From JAYZDF01 sp036337945 (GTDB lineage: Bacteria > Myxococcota > Kuafuiibacteriia > Kuafuiibacteriales > Kuafuiibacteriaceae): 25,027 nucleotides of DNA. This document shows, in pieces, positions 1-8,096 of the stretch. Position 1 is the first letter of the stretch, and every line of letters begins with the position of its first letter. The stretch is taken from positions 1 through 25,027 of the forward strand of contig JAYZDF010000079.1 in NCBI GenBank assembly GCA_036337945.1, given 5' to 3'. Under the pieces are notes generated by a model, which was given only the letters and a program-made list of their open reading frames with translations, was not told the origin of the DNA and did not search any database. Position numbers and translations under genes: made by a program.

Positions 1-16
1 GATTCTAACTACGGCC

Positions 17-457
17 ATGTTTTCGTGTCGAATCATTCTAGCCATTGTGGCGTTTGCTGCAATGAGCTGCGCGCATTTGGTCCCCGCAAACTGGCGATCT
101 TTTGAAGGTGATTTGCCAGACGTACGCACCGTCATCGAAGACTCTCTAAAGGAGCTTGGGCTAACCAAAGTGACAGAAGATAGTTCAAAAGGAAAAATCG
201 TTACGCAATGGCGCTACCAAACCATCGACAGCTTAAACAAGCAGCGGAGCCGAGTCGTCATTTCGTGGGAACGCGACGAGCGCGAAAACGCGATGTTTAT
301 TTTTGCGAAACACGAGAATCAAAGTATTGAGGAAAGTTTTTCCGGCGGCATCGAATACCGACACATTGTTCCCGATCAAGAGCTTCAAACTACAATCCTC
401 GACGTCATTACGAGCAAGATTGTTGGCCCTATGAGCGCCGCCGCTGACGAGAAATGA
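17..457 (+). CDS. Small putative lipoprotein, function unknown
   Basis: A 146-residue protein with a short hydrophobic N-terminal segment (about residues 4-17) followed by Cys18 in the context AMSC, which is a loose lipobox (Met at -2 is not canonical). The mature part is hydrophilic and mixed alpha/beta in composition. I do not recognise a family. It ends 12 bases before the next gene, which is followed closely by an mscS homologue, so the three probably form one transcription unit and the protein may act in the cell envelope. The start ATG lies so close to the window edge that its promoter cannot be judged. Function is not assignable; secretion as a lipoprotein is an inference from the N-terminus. 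Confidence 0.6.
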   Translation: MFSCRIILAIVAFAAMSCAHLVPANWRSFEGDLPDVRTVIEDSLKELGLTKVTEDSSKGKIVTQWRYQTIDSLNKQRSRVVISWERDERENAMFIFAKHENQSIEESFSGGIEYRHIVPDQELQTTILDVITSKIVGPMSAAADEK

Positions 458-469
458 GCGAGGTTCGAG

Positions 470-1288
470 ATGACAAGTAAACAGAACAATCCAAATCCTT
501 GGTGGGGTAGCTTCGAGCTTCCATCTTTACAAAGTACCCAATGGAGTATTGGACCTCTGCGGTTATATGTATTTAATGACGGCGATGAATGGAGACTCGG
601 GTACCATCACAGCGACGTTCCGCTCGACGATGAACTAATCCTTCAAAAAGACGTCGCAATTTTTCCTGGAGATAAAGTAAAACTGCAAAAATTTGTGGTG
701 AGCTCTGAAGCGAAAAAATTTCAACTCTTAGCGCGTGTGGCAGACCGCCCGGTTGTAAGCCACGCGGAATCGGCCTTTCACGTCATGCCCAAGAGTTCTA
801 TCACCGTATACCTAAGCACTCCGGTTTGGGTGGAAGTAAAAATTGACGAAACGTCGCTTATTCACATTCCAAGTTTTCGTCCTTCAGATAGTTGGTTTGG
901 ACCAAATACGATTACGGGCGAGCTCTGCTACACAAGCATCACGATGGTGAGGTACAAAAAAGAAATTCTACCCAAAAGGTGTAATCGAGCGACAACTCAG
1001 CTTAATATTCGCAACAACGGTAGCGACCCTCTTATTGTTAAGAGTCTGAAGTTACCAACGCCCAACCTCTCGCTTTATGTGGATCCGGAGAATCAGTTGT
1101 GGACCCAGTCCTTATCGGTGGAAAGAGCCGAAGATGGCACGATGGCAAAAATTCGACTTGACGACGGTCCACCTCAGGAAGAAGGCCCCTATCGTCTTGT
1201 CAGTTCACCTCGGGACAATATTTCAAGAAACATGTTTGTGAGAGCTCTCGATGCTTTATTGAAACAATCACAGGAATACCATCGCTAA
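470..1288 (+). CDS. DUF432-like protein next to mscS
   Basis: A 272-residue soluble protein without signal peptide or membrane segment. It looks beta-rich, and the central stretch around residues 145-160 (GELCYTSITMVRY) resembles the conserved core of DUF432 proteins, a family of unknown function that I recall being found beside MscS-type channels. The start ATG has a GAGG motif six bases upstream. The gene begins 12 bases after the preceding lipoprotein gene and ends 21 bases before the channel gene. By context it could be a partner or regulator of the channel. The family call is from memory of the pattern and is moderate at best; no catalytic residues can be named. Confidence 0.45.
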   Translation: MTSKQNNPNPWWGSFELPSLQSTQWSIGPLRLYVFNDGDEWRLGYHHSDVPLDDELILQKDVAIFPGDKVKLQKFVVSSEAKKFQLLARVADRPVVSHAESAFHVMPKSSITVYLSTPVWVEVKIDETSLIHIPSFRPSDSWFGPNTITGELCYTSITMVRYKKEILPKRCNRATTQLNIRNNGSDPLIVKSLKLPTPNLSLYVDPENQLWTQSLSVERAEDGTMAKIRLDDGPPQEEGPYRLVSSPRDNISRNMFVRALDALLKQSQEYHR

Positions 1289-1309
1289 CTTCACTCGTGG
1301 GACTTACCA

Positions 1310-2116
1310 ATGAACGATACAGAATCCTTCTTCACAATAGAGCAACTCGCGACTCTCACTCGGACAGTCATCATCTTATTTATTGGATTCGCAACGGCGA
1401 GGCTCGTGACCGCAGGCTTAGGCCGCTACCTGAAACGTCGAACGAGCGCACAGCACAATATGGTCATCCGAAGGATGGTCCACTATTCGATATTGGCGCT
1501 TACGCTCGCGTCCGCTTTGACAGAGATTGGCCTGGATTTATCGGTGCTCTTGGGTGCCGCCGGCGTTCTTACAGTGGCTGTAGGTTTCGCGGCTAAGACT
1601 TCGGCGTCAAATCTCGTCAGCGGAATTTTTCTTATGGGAGAGCAGTCTTTTGGTGTGTCCGACATTATTGGGGTAGATGGCTATCAAGGTGAGGTCGTCT
1701 CGGTCGATTTGCTCTCGATTAAGCTTCGAACGTTCGACAATCGATTTGTTAGAGTTCCCAATGAAAAGGTTTTGAGTTCCTCAGTGGTCAACTTAACTCG
1801 ATTTCCGATCCGTCGAGCTGACTTGTTCATGCGAGTGGACTACCACGAAAATCTTGATGAAATTCGGGACGTACTCACAGAGATTGCTCGGCGCAACCCT
1901 ATCTGTCTCGCAGACCCTCAACCACTATTTCTTGTTAAGGGTTTTGGAGATATGGGCGTGGATTTGCAGTTTTCAGTTTGGACTACGCAGGCGAACTACA
2001 TCCCTGCAAGAAATACAATTCAAGCAGAAATTACAAAGGCTTTCGCCGAAAACAATATTCCACTGCCAAAATTACATAGAGTGATTGTTTCAGATCAATC
2101 GAGTAGAGAAGCGTGA
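1310..2116 (+). CDS. mscS: Small-conductance mechanosensitive channel (MscS family)
   Basis: A 268-residue MscS-type channel, about the size of E. coli MscS (286). Hydrophobic helices lie near residues 12-35 and 55-73, followed by the pore-lining helix near 75-105, which has the family's alternating Gly/Ala pattern (LLGAAGVLTVAVGFAAK) and then NLVSGIFL. The beta domain follows (GYQGEVVSVDLLSIKLRTFD, then VPNEKVL), and a C-terminal alpha/beta domain ends the protein. Such channels sit in the inner membrane and release solutes on hypo-osmotic shock. The start ATG has GGGA eight bases upstream. It is the third gene of a compact plus-strand set with a DUF432-like protein and a small lipoprotein, which may be accessory factors. 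Identification at family level is firm. Confidence 0.92.
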   Translation: MNDTESFFTIEQLATLTRTVIILFIGFATARLVTAGLGRYLKRRTSAQHNMVIRRMVHYSILALTLASALTEIGLDLSVLLGAAGVLTVAVGFAAKTSASNLVSGIFLMGEQSFGVSDIIGVDGYQGEVVSVDLLSIKLRTFDNRFVRVPNEKVLSSSVVNLTRFPIRRADLFMRVDYHENLDEIRDVLTEIARRNPICLADPQPLFLVKGFGDMGVDLQFSVWTTQANYIPARNTIQAEITKAFAENNIPLPKLHRVIVSDQSSREA

Positions 2117-2180
2117 CATCAATGCCCCATCAGACGATTGTCGATTGAGCCTTAGCATCAACTTTGTCACATTACGTAAC

Positions 2181-3527
2181 ATGCATAAGTACTTCATCCT
2201 TCTTATGACAGTTGGGGTTGCCTGTGCTGGCGAACTCGATACCCCCAACTCGGAGTCACCTCAAGCCGACGCGCGAAAAGAGACTCCTACCGAACGAGAA
2301 GATGAATACTCCTTTTATAGAGACGTGAAGCCAATTCTCGATGAAAACTGTGTACAGTGTCACTCTAAAGATTCTATCGGCCCCATTGATCTCACCAATC
2401 CTGAATCCGTCAATCAATGGAAAAGCGTCATTGTTGACCAAGTTGTCAGCGGACAAATGCCGCCGTGGCCGCCCGACGAGGAATGTAACACCTATTTTGA
2501 TGAGCGTAGACTCAAAGCAAGCGAAGTAGAGACGATATCGAACTGGTCTGTCGAAGGCGGCGCCTTGGGAGACATTTCTGAGAATTCAAGTACTCCCAAA
2601 AAACCTAGTGGGCTATCACGGGTAGACGCAGAACTTCAACTTCCAGAGCCTTATCAACCCGAACCTGGAGATGACTATCGATGCTTCGCGATACCTTGGG
2701 AGGGAAGTGACCCCGTGTTCATCACGGGATACGAGTTGCGACCCACAAACCCTGCCGTCGTGCACCATGTGAACGTGTTCATTATTGATGCTGCACGAGC
2801 GGAAGCCCAACTCCGCAGGCAAAATAATTCTCCTGGTCCAGGCTATAAATGCTTTGGTGGACAATTCGACGCGGGAACGTCGCTCCTCGGGTCTTGGGTT
2901 CCCGGTATCACTCAACGCGACTTCCCAGAAAACTCTGGAATATTGATCGAGCCAGGATCGATCATCATGCTCGAAATGCATTTTAATACTTCGGGAGAGA
3001 GTTCCGCGCCGGATCAGTCTCGGTTAGCTTTGAAGCTCGAAAAGGAAGTTGAAAAGCGAGCAATGGTCGCGGCTTTTTGGAATTTCTCAAAATGGAACGG
3101 AGATGGCGGCATGCTTATCCCGGCTCACTCGGAATCAACAATTCATTCCTACAGCTTTGATCCCAAAACGATACTGCCGAACTATGCGCCCTGGATTACG
3201 TCCAATACCCTGCAAATCCATGCTGTTGGACTACACATGCATTATCTTGGGCAGCGCGGCCGTCTAGAAATTGAGAAATATTCAGGAAGAAAAGAGTGCC
3301 TTTTGGAGATTCGAGACTGGGACTTCAACTGGCAAAGCGGTTATTTCCTTCAGAGTCCCGTTTCATTCGAAATCGGGAAAGACAAAATGTATCTCGAATG
3401 TGAGTGGGATAACTCCGATTCAAATCAACCTTTAGTTAATGGTGCAAAACGTAAAAGTCGTGACGTCGTCTGGGGGTCTAAATCCGCCGACGAAATGTGC
3501 ATTGGACTCTTCTACATTACTGAGTGA
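2181..3527 (+). CDS. Copper type II (PHM-like) monooxygenase domain lipoprotein with CxxCH motif
   Basis: From ATG 2181 the product has 448 residues. This start was chosen because it opens a signal peptide ending in VGVAC (lipobox Cys15); an upstream TTG at 2085 would overlap mscS and bury the signal. Residues 57-61 are CVQCH, a single c-type haem site, with a possible Met ligand in SGQMPPW. The second part resembles the peptidylglycine/dopamine monooxygenase fold with apparently complete copper ligands: HH at 195-196 (CuH pair), His267 in LEMHFN (third CuH ligand), HMH at 352-354 and Met439 in DEMC (CuM site). This predicts an exported, lipid-anchored redox enzyme that uses oxygen; the substrate is unknown. 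No good ribosome-binding site is visible. Its last 11 bases overlap the end of the convergent oleD gene. Confidence 0.78.
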   Translation: MHKYFILLMTVGVACAGELDTPNSESPQADARKETPTEREDEYSFYRDVKPILDENCVQCHSKDSIGPIDLTNPESVNQWKSVIVDQVVSGQMPPWPPDEECNTYFDERRLKASEVETISNWSVEGGALGDISENSSTPKKPSGLSRVDAELQLPEPYQPEPGDDYRCFAIPWEGSDPVFITGYELRPTNPAVVHHVNVFIIDAARAEAQLRRQNNSPGPGYKCFGGQFDAGTSLLGSWVPGITQRDFPENSGILIEPGSIIMLEMHFNTSGESSAPDQSRLALKLEKEVEKRAMVAAFWNFSKWNGDGGMLIPAHSESTIHSYSFDPKTILPNYAPWITSNTLQIHAVGLHMHYLGQRGRLEIEKYSGRKECLLEIRDWDFNWQSGYFLQSPVSFEIGKDKMYLECEWDNSDSNQPLVNGAKRKSRDVVWGSKSADEMCIGLFYITE

Positions 3528-4524
3528 TCAAAGTTTTCCGCAGGTCTTCGAGGAGAATCTTTAGACCTTCCTCTGTACTAATTTCGGGATGGAAACCTAA
3601 CTTTTTCTTTGCTTTATCGATCTTATACCAATGAGACGTGCCGAGCTGGGCCGCAACAAAACGAGTCATTCGAGGTTCACCTGGTAAGAATAATGCTTTG
3701 TGAACCGTCTCGAGAACCGCACCAATATTCTTGGCTTTCGAGTAGCTCACCGTTCGCGTTGGTTTTGGCACATTAAGACCTTCAAGGATTTGGGAGATAA
3801 ACTCCCACAAATAAACCGGATGCTCTTGGGCCACAAAATATGCTTCACCTCCAGATGACTGAGGTTTTTCTTGCAAGGCTTCATCTGCTACAAGCTGAGC
3901 TTGAGCAGCATTTTCCACATAGACGACGGATACTAAATTCTTTCCATCCCCGACTTGCATGAGTTTCTTCTTTTTCGCCATCTCAACGACACGCGGAATG
4001 AGATTGGGGTCTCCCGGTCCCCAAATGAGATGAGGCCTGAGAGCAATCGTGTGCAATACTCCTATCTCATGAGCGGCAAGGACCAGTTGCTCTGCTTTGG
4101 CTTTGGATGCAGGGTAGTGACACAAATACGATTCGGGGTACGGTAAGCTTTCATCTGCGCCGTCGTGCGGCTCATCTCCAAAAACGACTGACGGTGAACT
4201 TGTGAAAATAAGTCTTTTAACACCTTTCTCTCGGCAGGCTCGAATCACGTTTTCCGTTCCCGTTACGTTCGGACCCCAATACATCGACTTAGGTCCCCAA
4301 AAGCCTGGCTGCGCAGCAACATGATGAACACTGTCTACCCCGTCAACGGCGCTAAGAACGTCATCATAATGCGTAAGGTCCCCTCGAAAACATTCAACAC
4401 CTAGTTCTTGAAGCTCAGGATATAAGCCGCGGGAAAAGGTTCGAACTTGATCACCTCGACGTAGGAAGGCTCTAACGACATATTTACCAAGAAAGCCGCC
4501 ACCTCCAGTCACTAAAACCTTCAC
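3517..4524 (-). CDS. oleD: OleD, NADPH-dependent 2-alkyl-3-ketoacid reductase
   Basis: A 335-residue extended short-chain dehydrogenase. It opens with the Rossmann motif TGGGGFLG (residues 6-13) and has the catalytic YPASK (Tyr137, Lys141) and TSSPSVVF before it. OleD reduces the 2-alkyl-3-ketoacid made by OleA to the 2-alkyl-3-hydroxyacid, the substrate of OleC. I chose GTG at 4524 because it overlaps the oleC stop as GTGA, gives the family's usual N-terminus (MKVLVTGG) and has an AGGG motif just upstream; the frame extends nine codons further to a TTG inside oleC, which seems less likely. It is the last gene of the operon and meets the copper monooxygenase gene end to end with an 11-base overlap, so no separate terminator fits between them. 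Confidence 0.93.
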   Translation of the reverse strand: MKVLVTGGGGFLGKYVVRAFLRRGDQVRTFSRGLYPELQELGVECFRGDLTHYDDVLSAVDGVDSVHHVAAQPGFWGPKSMYWGPNVTGTENVIRACREKGVKRLIFTSSPSVVFGDEPHDGADESLPYPESYLCHYPASKAKAEQLVLAAHEIGVLHTIALRPHLIWGPGDPNLIPRVVEMAKKKKLMQVGDGKNLVSVVYVENAAQAQLVADEALQEKPQSSGGEAYFVAQEHPVYLWEFISQILEGLNVPKPTRTVSYSKAKNIGAVLETVHKALFLPGEPRMTRFVAAQLGTSHWYKIDKAKKKLGFHPEISTEEGLKILLEDLRKTLITQ

Positions 4525-6200
4525 GATTGCCCTGTCCTCTCTTGGGCCCAAACAGCTAATTTTTCGCGAAAAATCTTGGCGTTATGTCGAATATCCACCG
4601 GAAACGAAGGATGAAATAGAATGTCATCAATCGATTTTGACAGGTGTGATGTTTGTCCGAGCTCTAATAGCTCCTTACGCAGCGTGTCCTGCTGTGCCTC
4701 GGTCATCTTATTGGAAAGGCATTCGATAACAATGACCGGTTTCTGCGTTTCGCCTTCAGTTACGCCTACTAGCGCCGACCTCTTTACTTGTTCATGACGA
4801 TTGAAAATTGCCTCGGTGCACACTGAGTAGAGTCGATTGTTTGCCGTATCTACCCGATGCGCTTTTCGTCCACAAAACCACAGCAAACCATCTTCATCGA
4901 AGTATCCAAGATCGCCCATTCGATGCCAAACCTGGTCTCCATCTCGCATCTTCGCTAGCGCGGTGGCCTCGTCGCGAGCGAAATACGCTTTCGTGACGAC
5001 TGGCCCCTTAACACATATTTCACCCACTTCCGTCGGGGGTAGTTCATTAGCCTGAGCAAACTCCGGTATTGCTTCGTCTATGACCTGAATGATCTTTACC
5101 GTATTACATGTCAAAGGACGGCCCACACAGTATCCTTGTCCGTCCACCGTTTTCACACCTGTTTCCGCTCGAACTTTTCGACCACTTATCCAAGATACCG
5201 GGAGGCTTTCAGTCGCGCCGTACGGAATTCCGACGTCAGCATTTTCCTCCATGATTTTTGACATTCGCTGAACCAAGGCGGGAGAAATAGGCGCACCGGC
5301 CATTAATACCGTGTGAAGACTTTTGAGTACCTTTTCCTTCTCGACGCAGAAATCCGAAACTCTGGTCCAAAAAGCGGGCGAACCAAACGAGTAGGTCACC
5401 TGATGTTCCTCGATTATCCGCACCATTTTGTCAGCGTCAGCAAATGCAGGACGAGTAGGGTTCATATCAGGGATTATTACTTTTGCTCCGAGCGCAGTTG
5501 AAAATAACGCAAACAAAGGGAATACGGGTAGGTCGACATCTTCTTCTCCGATGTTCCATTCTTTGTGGATAAGCTGTGTTTGCGTATCAAAAATCCCATG
5601 CGTATAAACGACCCCTTTTGCTGGTCCGGTGCTTCCAGTCGTAAATAAAATCGCGGCCGTTTCCTCAGAAGAGGTATCTGCCATCTCAAACCCATCGTTT
5701 GCTTCGACTTCGAGTTTTGCAAGCTTAGATCCTCCCCAAAACCATCGAGCGCCCACAGTAATCACGGTTTGGACAGAACGAAATGATTTGCGATGAAGTA
5801 GTCGTAAGACATGTGCCAGCTCGATTCCTATAAAGGCTTCGGGTCGAACACTTTCGACTGCGTGAATAAAGTTCTTTCGACCCATGCCTGGATCAATCAG
5901 TAGAGGAACTGCACCAATTTTGAACAATGCAAAGGAGATCGCAATAAAATCGATTGAGGGGCGAACCATGACCATAGTTCGAGCACCTCTCGAAATGCCA
6001 GCTTTGACTAACCCGTTTGCAATTCGGTTGGTCCTTTGTTCCAACTCACCAAAGGTGATCTGCCGAGCAGGATGACTTTTGTCTTTCACCTGGGAGTCGA
6101 TGATTGCCAGCTTGTCCGGAAACCGAGCTGCTAAGGATGGAAGATAATGCGCAATGTTTACCGACGAGAATTGCCGAACAGTATCAGTTTGCGCGGCCAT
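4521..6200 (-). CDS. oleC: OleC, AMP-dependent beta-lactone synthetase
   Basis: A 559-residue member of the acyl-adenylate-forming superfamily. The phosphate-binding loop TTGSTGPAKG is at about residues 187-196, the A5-type motif is YGATESLP, and the A7/A8 region reads RMGDLGYFDEDG then CGRKAHRV, the latter typical of OleC. OleC activates the 2-alkyl-3-hydroxyacid from OleD with ATP and closes it to a beta-lactone. The open frame continues 50 codons upstream into oleB, but ATG 6200 has GGAGA about nine bases upstream and gives the normal length, so it is preferred. The start overlaps the end of oleB by 17 bases and the stop overlaps the oleD start by four, pointing to coupled translation. OleB and OleC are separate here, unlike the OleBC fusions of actinobacteria. 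Confidence 0.93.
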   Translation of the reverse strand: MAAQTDTVRQFSSVNIAHYLPSLAARFPDKLAIIDSQVKDKSHPARQITFGELEQRTNRIANGLVKAGISRGARTMVMVRPSIDFIAISFALFKIGAVPLLIDPGMGRKNFIHAVESVRPEAFIGIELAHVLRLLHRKSFRSVQTVITVGARWFWGGSKLAKLEVEANDGFEMADTSSEETAAILFTTGSTGPAKGVVYTHGIFDTQTQLIHKEWNIGEEDVDLPVFPLFALFSTALGAKVIIPDMNPTRPAFADADKMVRIIEEHQVTYSFGSPAFWTRVSDFCVEKEKVLKSLHTVLMAGAPISPALVQRMSKIMEENADVGIPYGATESLPVSWISGRKVRAETGVKTVDGQGYCVGRPLTCNTVKIIQVIDEAIPEFAQANELPPTEVGEICVKGPVVTKAYFARDEATALAKMRDGDQVWHRMGDLGYFDEDGLLWFCGRKAHRVDTANNRLYSVCTEAIFNRHEQVKRSALVGVTEGETQKPVIVIECLSNKMTEAQQDTLRKELLELGQTSHLSKSIDDILFHPSFPVDIRHNAKIFREKLAVWAQERTGQS

Positions 6201-7068
6201 CAAGAAAGGTCTCCATCCACGATATAATTTGCTCTGGTGCGTCTTCGACAACATAGTGTCCGGCATCTTCGACATAATGGACTTCGGCAGCCGGGAAGCG
6301 GACTTTCCATTCTTCGAGAAATTCGTCATTGAAGCAAAAATCGTGTGCACCCCAAACGATCAGCATAGGTTTATCACGTAGCTGAATCAGTCCATCGGCA
6401 ATCTGCTTCAGAGCACTATATGACCGATGTTTTTTCGACATTGGGATATCCTGAACGAATCGAAGATGAGCTACTCGATTACTCCAAGAGTTATAGGGAT
6501 TCAAATAACCTGCGCGTACTGAGGGGGTAAGGTGCTCTTTCTTTTTAGCTGCACGAATGAGAGCGGATTTCGCAAATGCATTTAGACCTCTGATCGCAAG
6601 CGCCCCAAATCCGGGAATTCTACAGATATTGATGGAAAAAGGAATCCGCTTTGAAGGGAACGCGGCAGTATTAAAGATAACGAATTGAGAAATATTCTCA
6701 GGATGCCGAACAGCATACCCCATGCCAATTGCGCCACCCCAGTCGTGAACAACCAAGGTAATATTTTTTAGGCCTAATTCCTCAACTAATCTTTCAACAT
6801 GGCTGATATGATTCTCCAAGGTGTACTGAAAATCTTGTGGTTTATCACTCAGCCCACAACCAATATGATCAATCGCTATTACCCGATGAGTTGCACGAAA
6901 CTTGTTGACCAGTTTTCTATAGTAAAAAGACCAGGTCGGATTACCGTGCACCATAAGCAACACCGGTGCATCCTTCGAGCCCTCATCGAGATAGTGCAAG
7001 CGACCGGCGTTCAGCGAAAGAAAATTAGACGAAAATGGATACTCTTCTGAGAAATTAGTAGCTACCAC
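6184..7068 (-). CDS. oleB: OleB, beta-lactone decarboxylase (alpha/beta-hydrolase fold)
   Basis: A 294-residue alpha/beta hydrolase of the haloalkane-dehalogenase-like type. It has HGNPTWS (residues 41-47), the nucleophile Asp109 in VVHDWGGA, a candidate acid Asp243 in WGAHDF, and His271 in DAGHYV. This Asp-His-Asp set and the neighbours identify it as OleB, which decarboxylates the OleC beta-lactone to a cis-olefin. The start is uncertain. GTG 7068 lies just behind a perfect GGAGG (four-base gap) and overlaps the oleA stop; a TTG at 7089 in the same frame also has AGGAAG upstream and would add seven residues. There is no ATG at the N-terminus. The gene lies between oleA and oleC with overlaps on both sides. 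Confidence 0.9.
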   Translation of the reverse strand: MVATNFSEEYPFSSNFLSLNAGRLHYLDEGSKDAPVLLMVHGNPTWSFYYRKLVNKFRATHRVIAIDHIGCGLSDKPQDFQYTLENHISHVERLVEELGLKNITLVVHDWGGAIGMGYAVRHPENISQFVIFNTAAFPSKRIPFSINICRIPGFGALAIRGLNAFAKSALIRAAKKKEHLTPSVRAGYLNPYNSWSNRVAHLRFVQDIPMSKKHRSYSALKQIADGLIQLRDKPMLIVWGAHDFCFNDEFLEEWKVRFPAAEVHYVEDAGHYVVEDAPEQIISWMETFLDGRAN

Positions 7069-8096
7069 GAAACCTCCATCATTTGACAAGCAAGACCGCT
7101 TCCTATGCCCAACAAAGCAACGGTGTCACCTCGTTTTATATGCTTGGCTTCAGCTGCCATCGCGAGAGTAATGGGCAGAGACACAGATCCCACATTCCCT
7201 AGAGTTTCATAAGTAAAGTAACCGCCAGATTCAGAAAGAGCCAAAGATTCGTAAAGTAGCTTAGTATGTGCCCGTCCAACTTGATGAGAAACTGTCTTCA
7301 AGTCCGGTTCGAACAAATGCTTTCGTCCATCGCTGAATTCTCGCCAAGTTGATTTTGCCAGTTCGACACCGGCGAACAAAAGTGCTTCAGCGTCAGTTTT
7401 CATCGTGAGACCAGAGCGACCATCTGTGTCACCTTGGCATAGTTTATTGTGCTGGGTGGCCATTTGAGCAACCGAACGAACTAATTTTGGTTTATCTGAA
7501 ACTAAGGAAGACTTACTTAGGACGACTGCGGCAGCACCCGAACCTATCGTTAGGGATGCAAAAGAGGACTTAATACTCTTTCGCGTCACATTCTGATCCG
7601 AAAGCAATTCATTAACGGTCGTGTCCGTCAGAGGCTTACCGATCTCTCCCGCTACGATTAAACCTGATTGAATGGCTCCAGATTCAATCATCTGCGCAAC
7701 CAAGGCCATACTCGTCGCAACACCTAAGCAGGCATTTGAAAGATCAAACATCTGACAGTGAGGTGACAGGCCAAGTTGCTCATGAACAACGCTCGCAGTC
7801 GCTGGCTCTAGGAAATTTCGGCAAACGCTCGCGTGAATGAGCATACCAATATCCGATGCCTCAATGCCGGCCTGCTGGATAGCTTGTCTTCCAGCTCCTG
7901 CCGCAGCGTCACTTGGCTTCGTAGAAGCATCCCAGTATCTCCGCTCACGAATACCAGTCATGAGCTCTAAACGCCCCGAATGAAGTCGAATGCGGTCGTA
8001 AACAGGTGCTAAACGTTCCTCAATTTCGAGCGACGTCAAAGTATGAGGAGGTAGGGAGTAACCAAGTCCAGCGATGGAGACATTCTCAAAATTCAT
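7062..8096 (-). CDS. oleA: OleA, thiolase-fold head-to-head acyl condensing enzyme
   Basis: A 344-residue thiolase-superfamily protein related to FabH. The catalytic triad is visible: Cys123 in LSNACLGV, His271 in SHQVGRAH and Asn301 in LGNVGS. Glu97 in FLEPAT has the same spacing to the Cys (26 residues) as the catalytic glutamate of Xanthomonas OleA, and this glutamate separates OleA from ordinary FabH. OleA performs a non-decarboxylative Claisen condensation of two acyl thioesters, giving a 2-alkyl-3-ketoacid. Its ATG overlaps the stop of the upstream fabI-like gene as ATGA. The unusual point is the link to a dedicated type II FAS: characterised OleA proteins use acyl-CoA, so either the chains move from ACP to CoA or this OleA accepts acyl-ACP. 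Confidence 0.93.
   Translation of the reverse strand: MNFENVSIAGLGYSLPPHTLTSLEIEERLAPVYDRIRLHSGRLELMTGIRERRYWDASTKPSDAAAGAGRQAIQQAGIEASDIGMLIHASVCRNFLEPATASVVHEQLGLSPHCQMFDLSNACLGVATSMALVAQMIESGAIQSGLIVAGEIGKPLTDTTVNELLSDQNVTRKSIKSSFASLTIGSGAAAVVLSKSSLVSDKPKLVRSVAQMATQHNKLCQGDTDGRSGLTMKTDAEALLFAGVELAKSTWREFSDGRKHLFEPDLKTVSHQVGRAHTKLLYESLALSESGGYFTYETLGNVGSVSLPITLAMAAEAKHIKRGDTVALLGIGSGLACQMMEVSW

Noticed and set aside
4521..6350. Longer oleC product of 609 residues starting inside oleB
   Set aside because: The extra 50 residues overlap the oleB coding region by 167 bases and do not resemble OleC; ATG 6200 with GGAGA gives the normal N-terminus.
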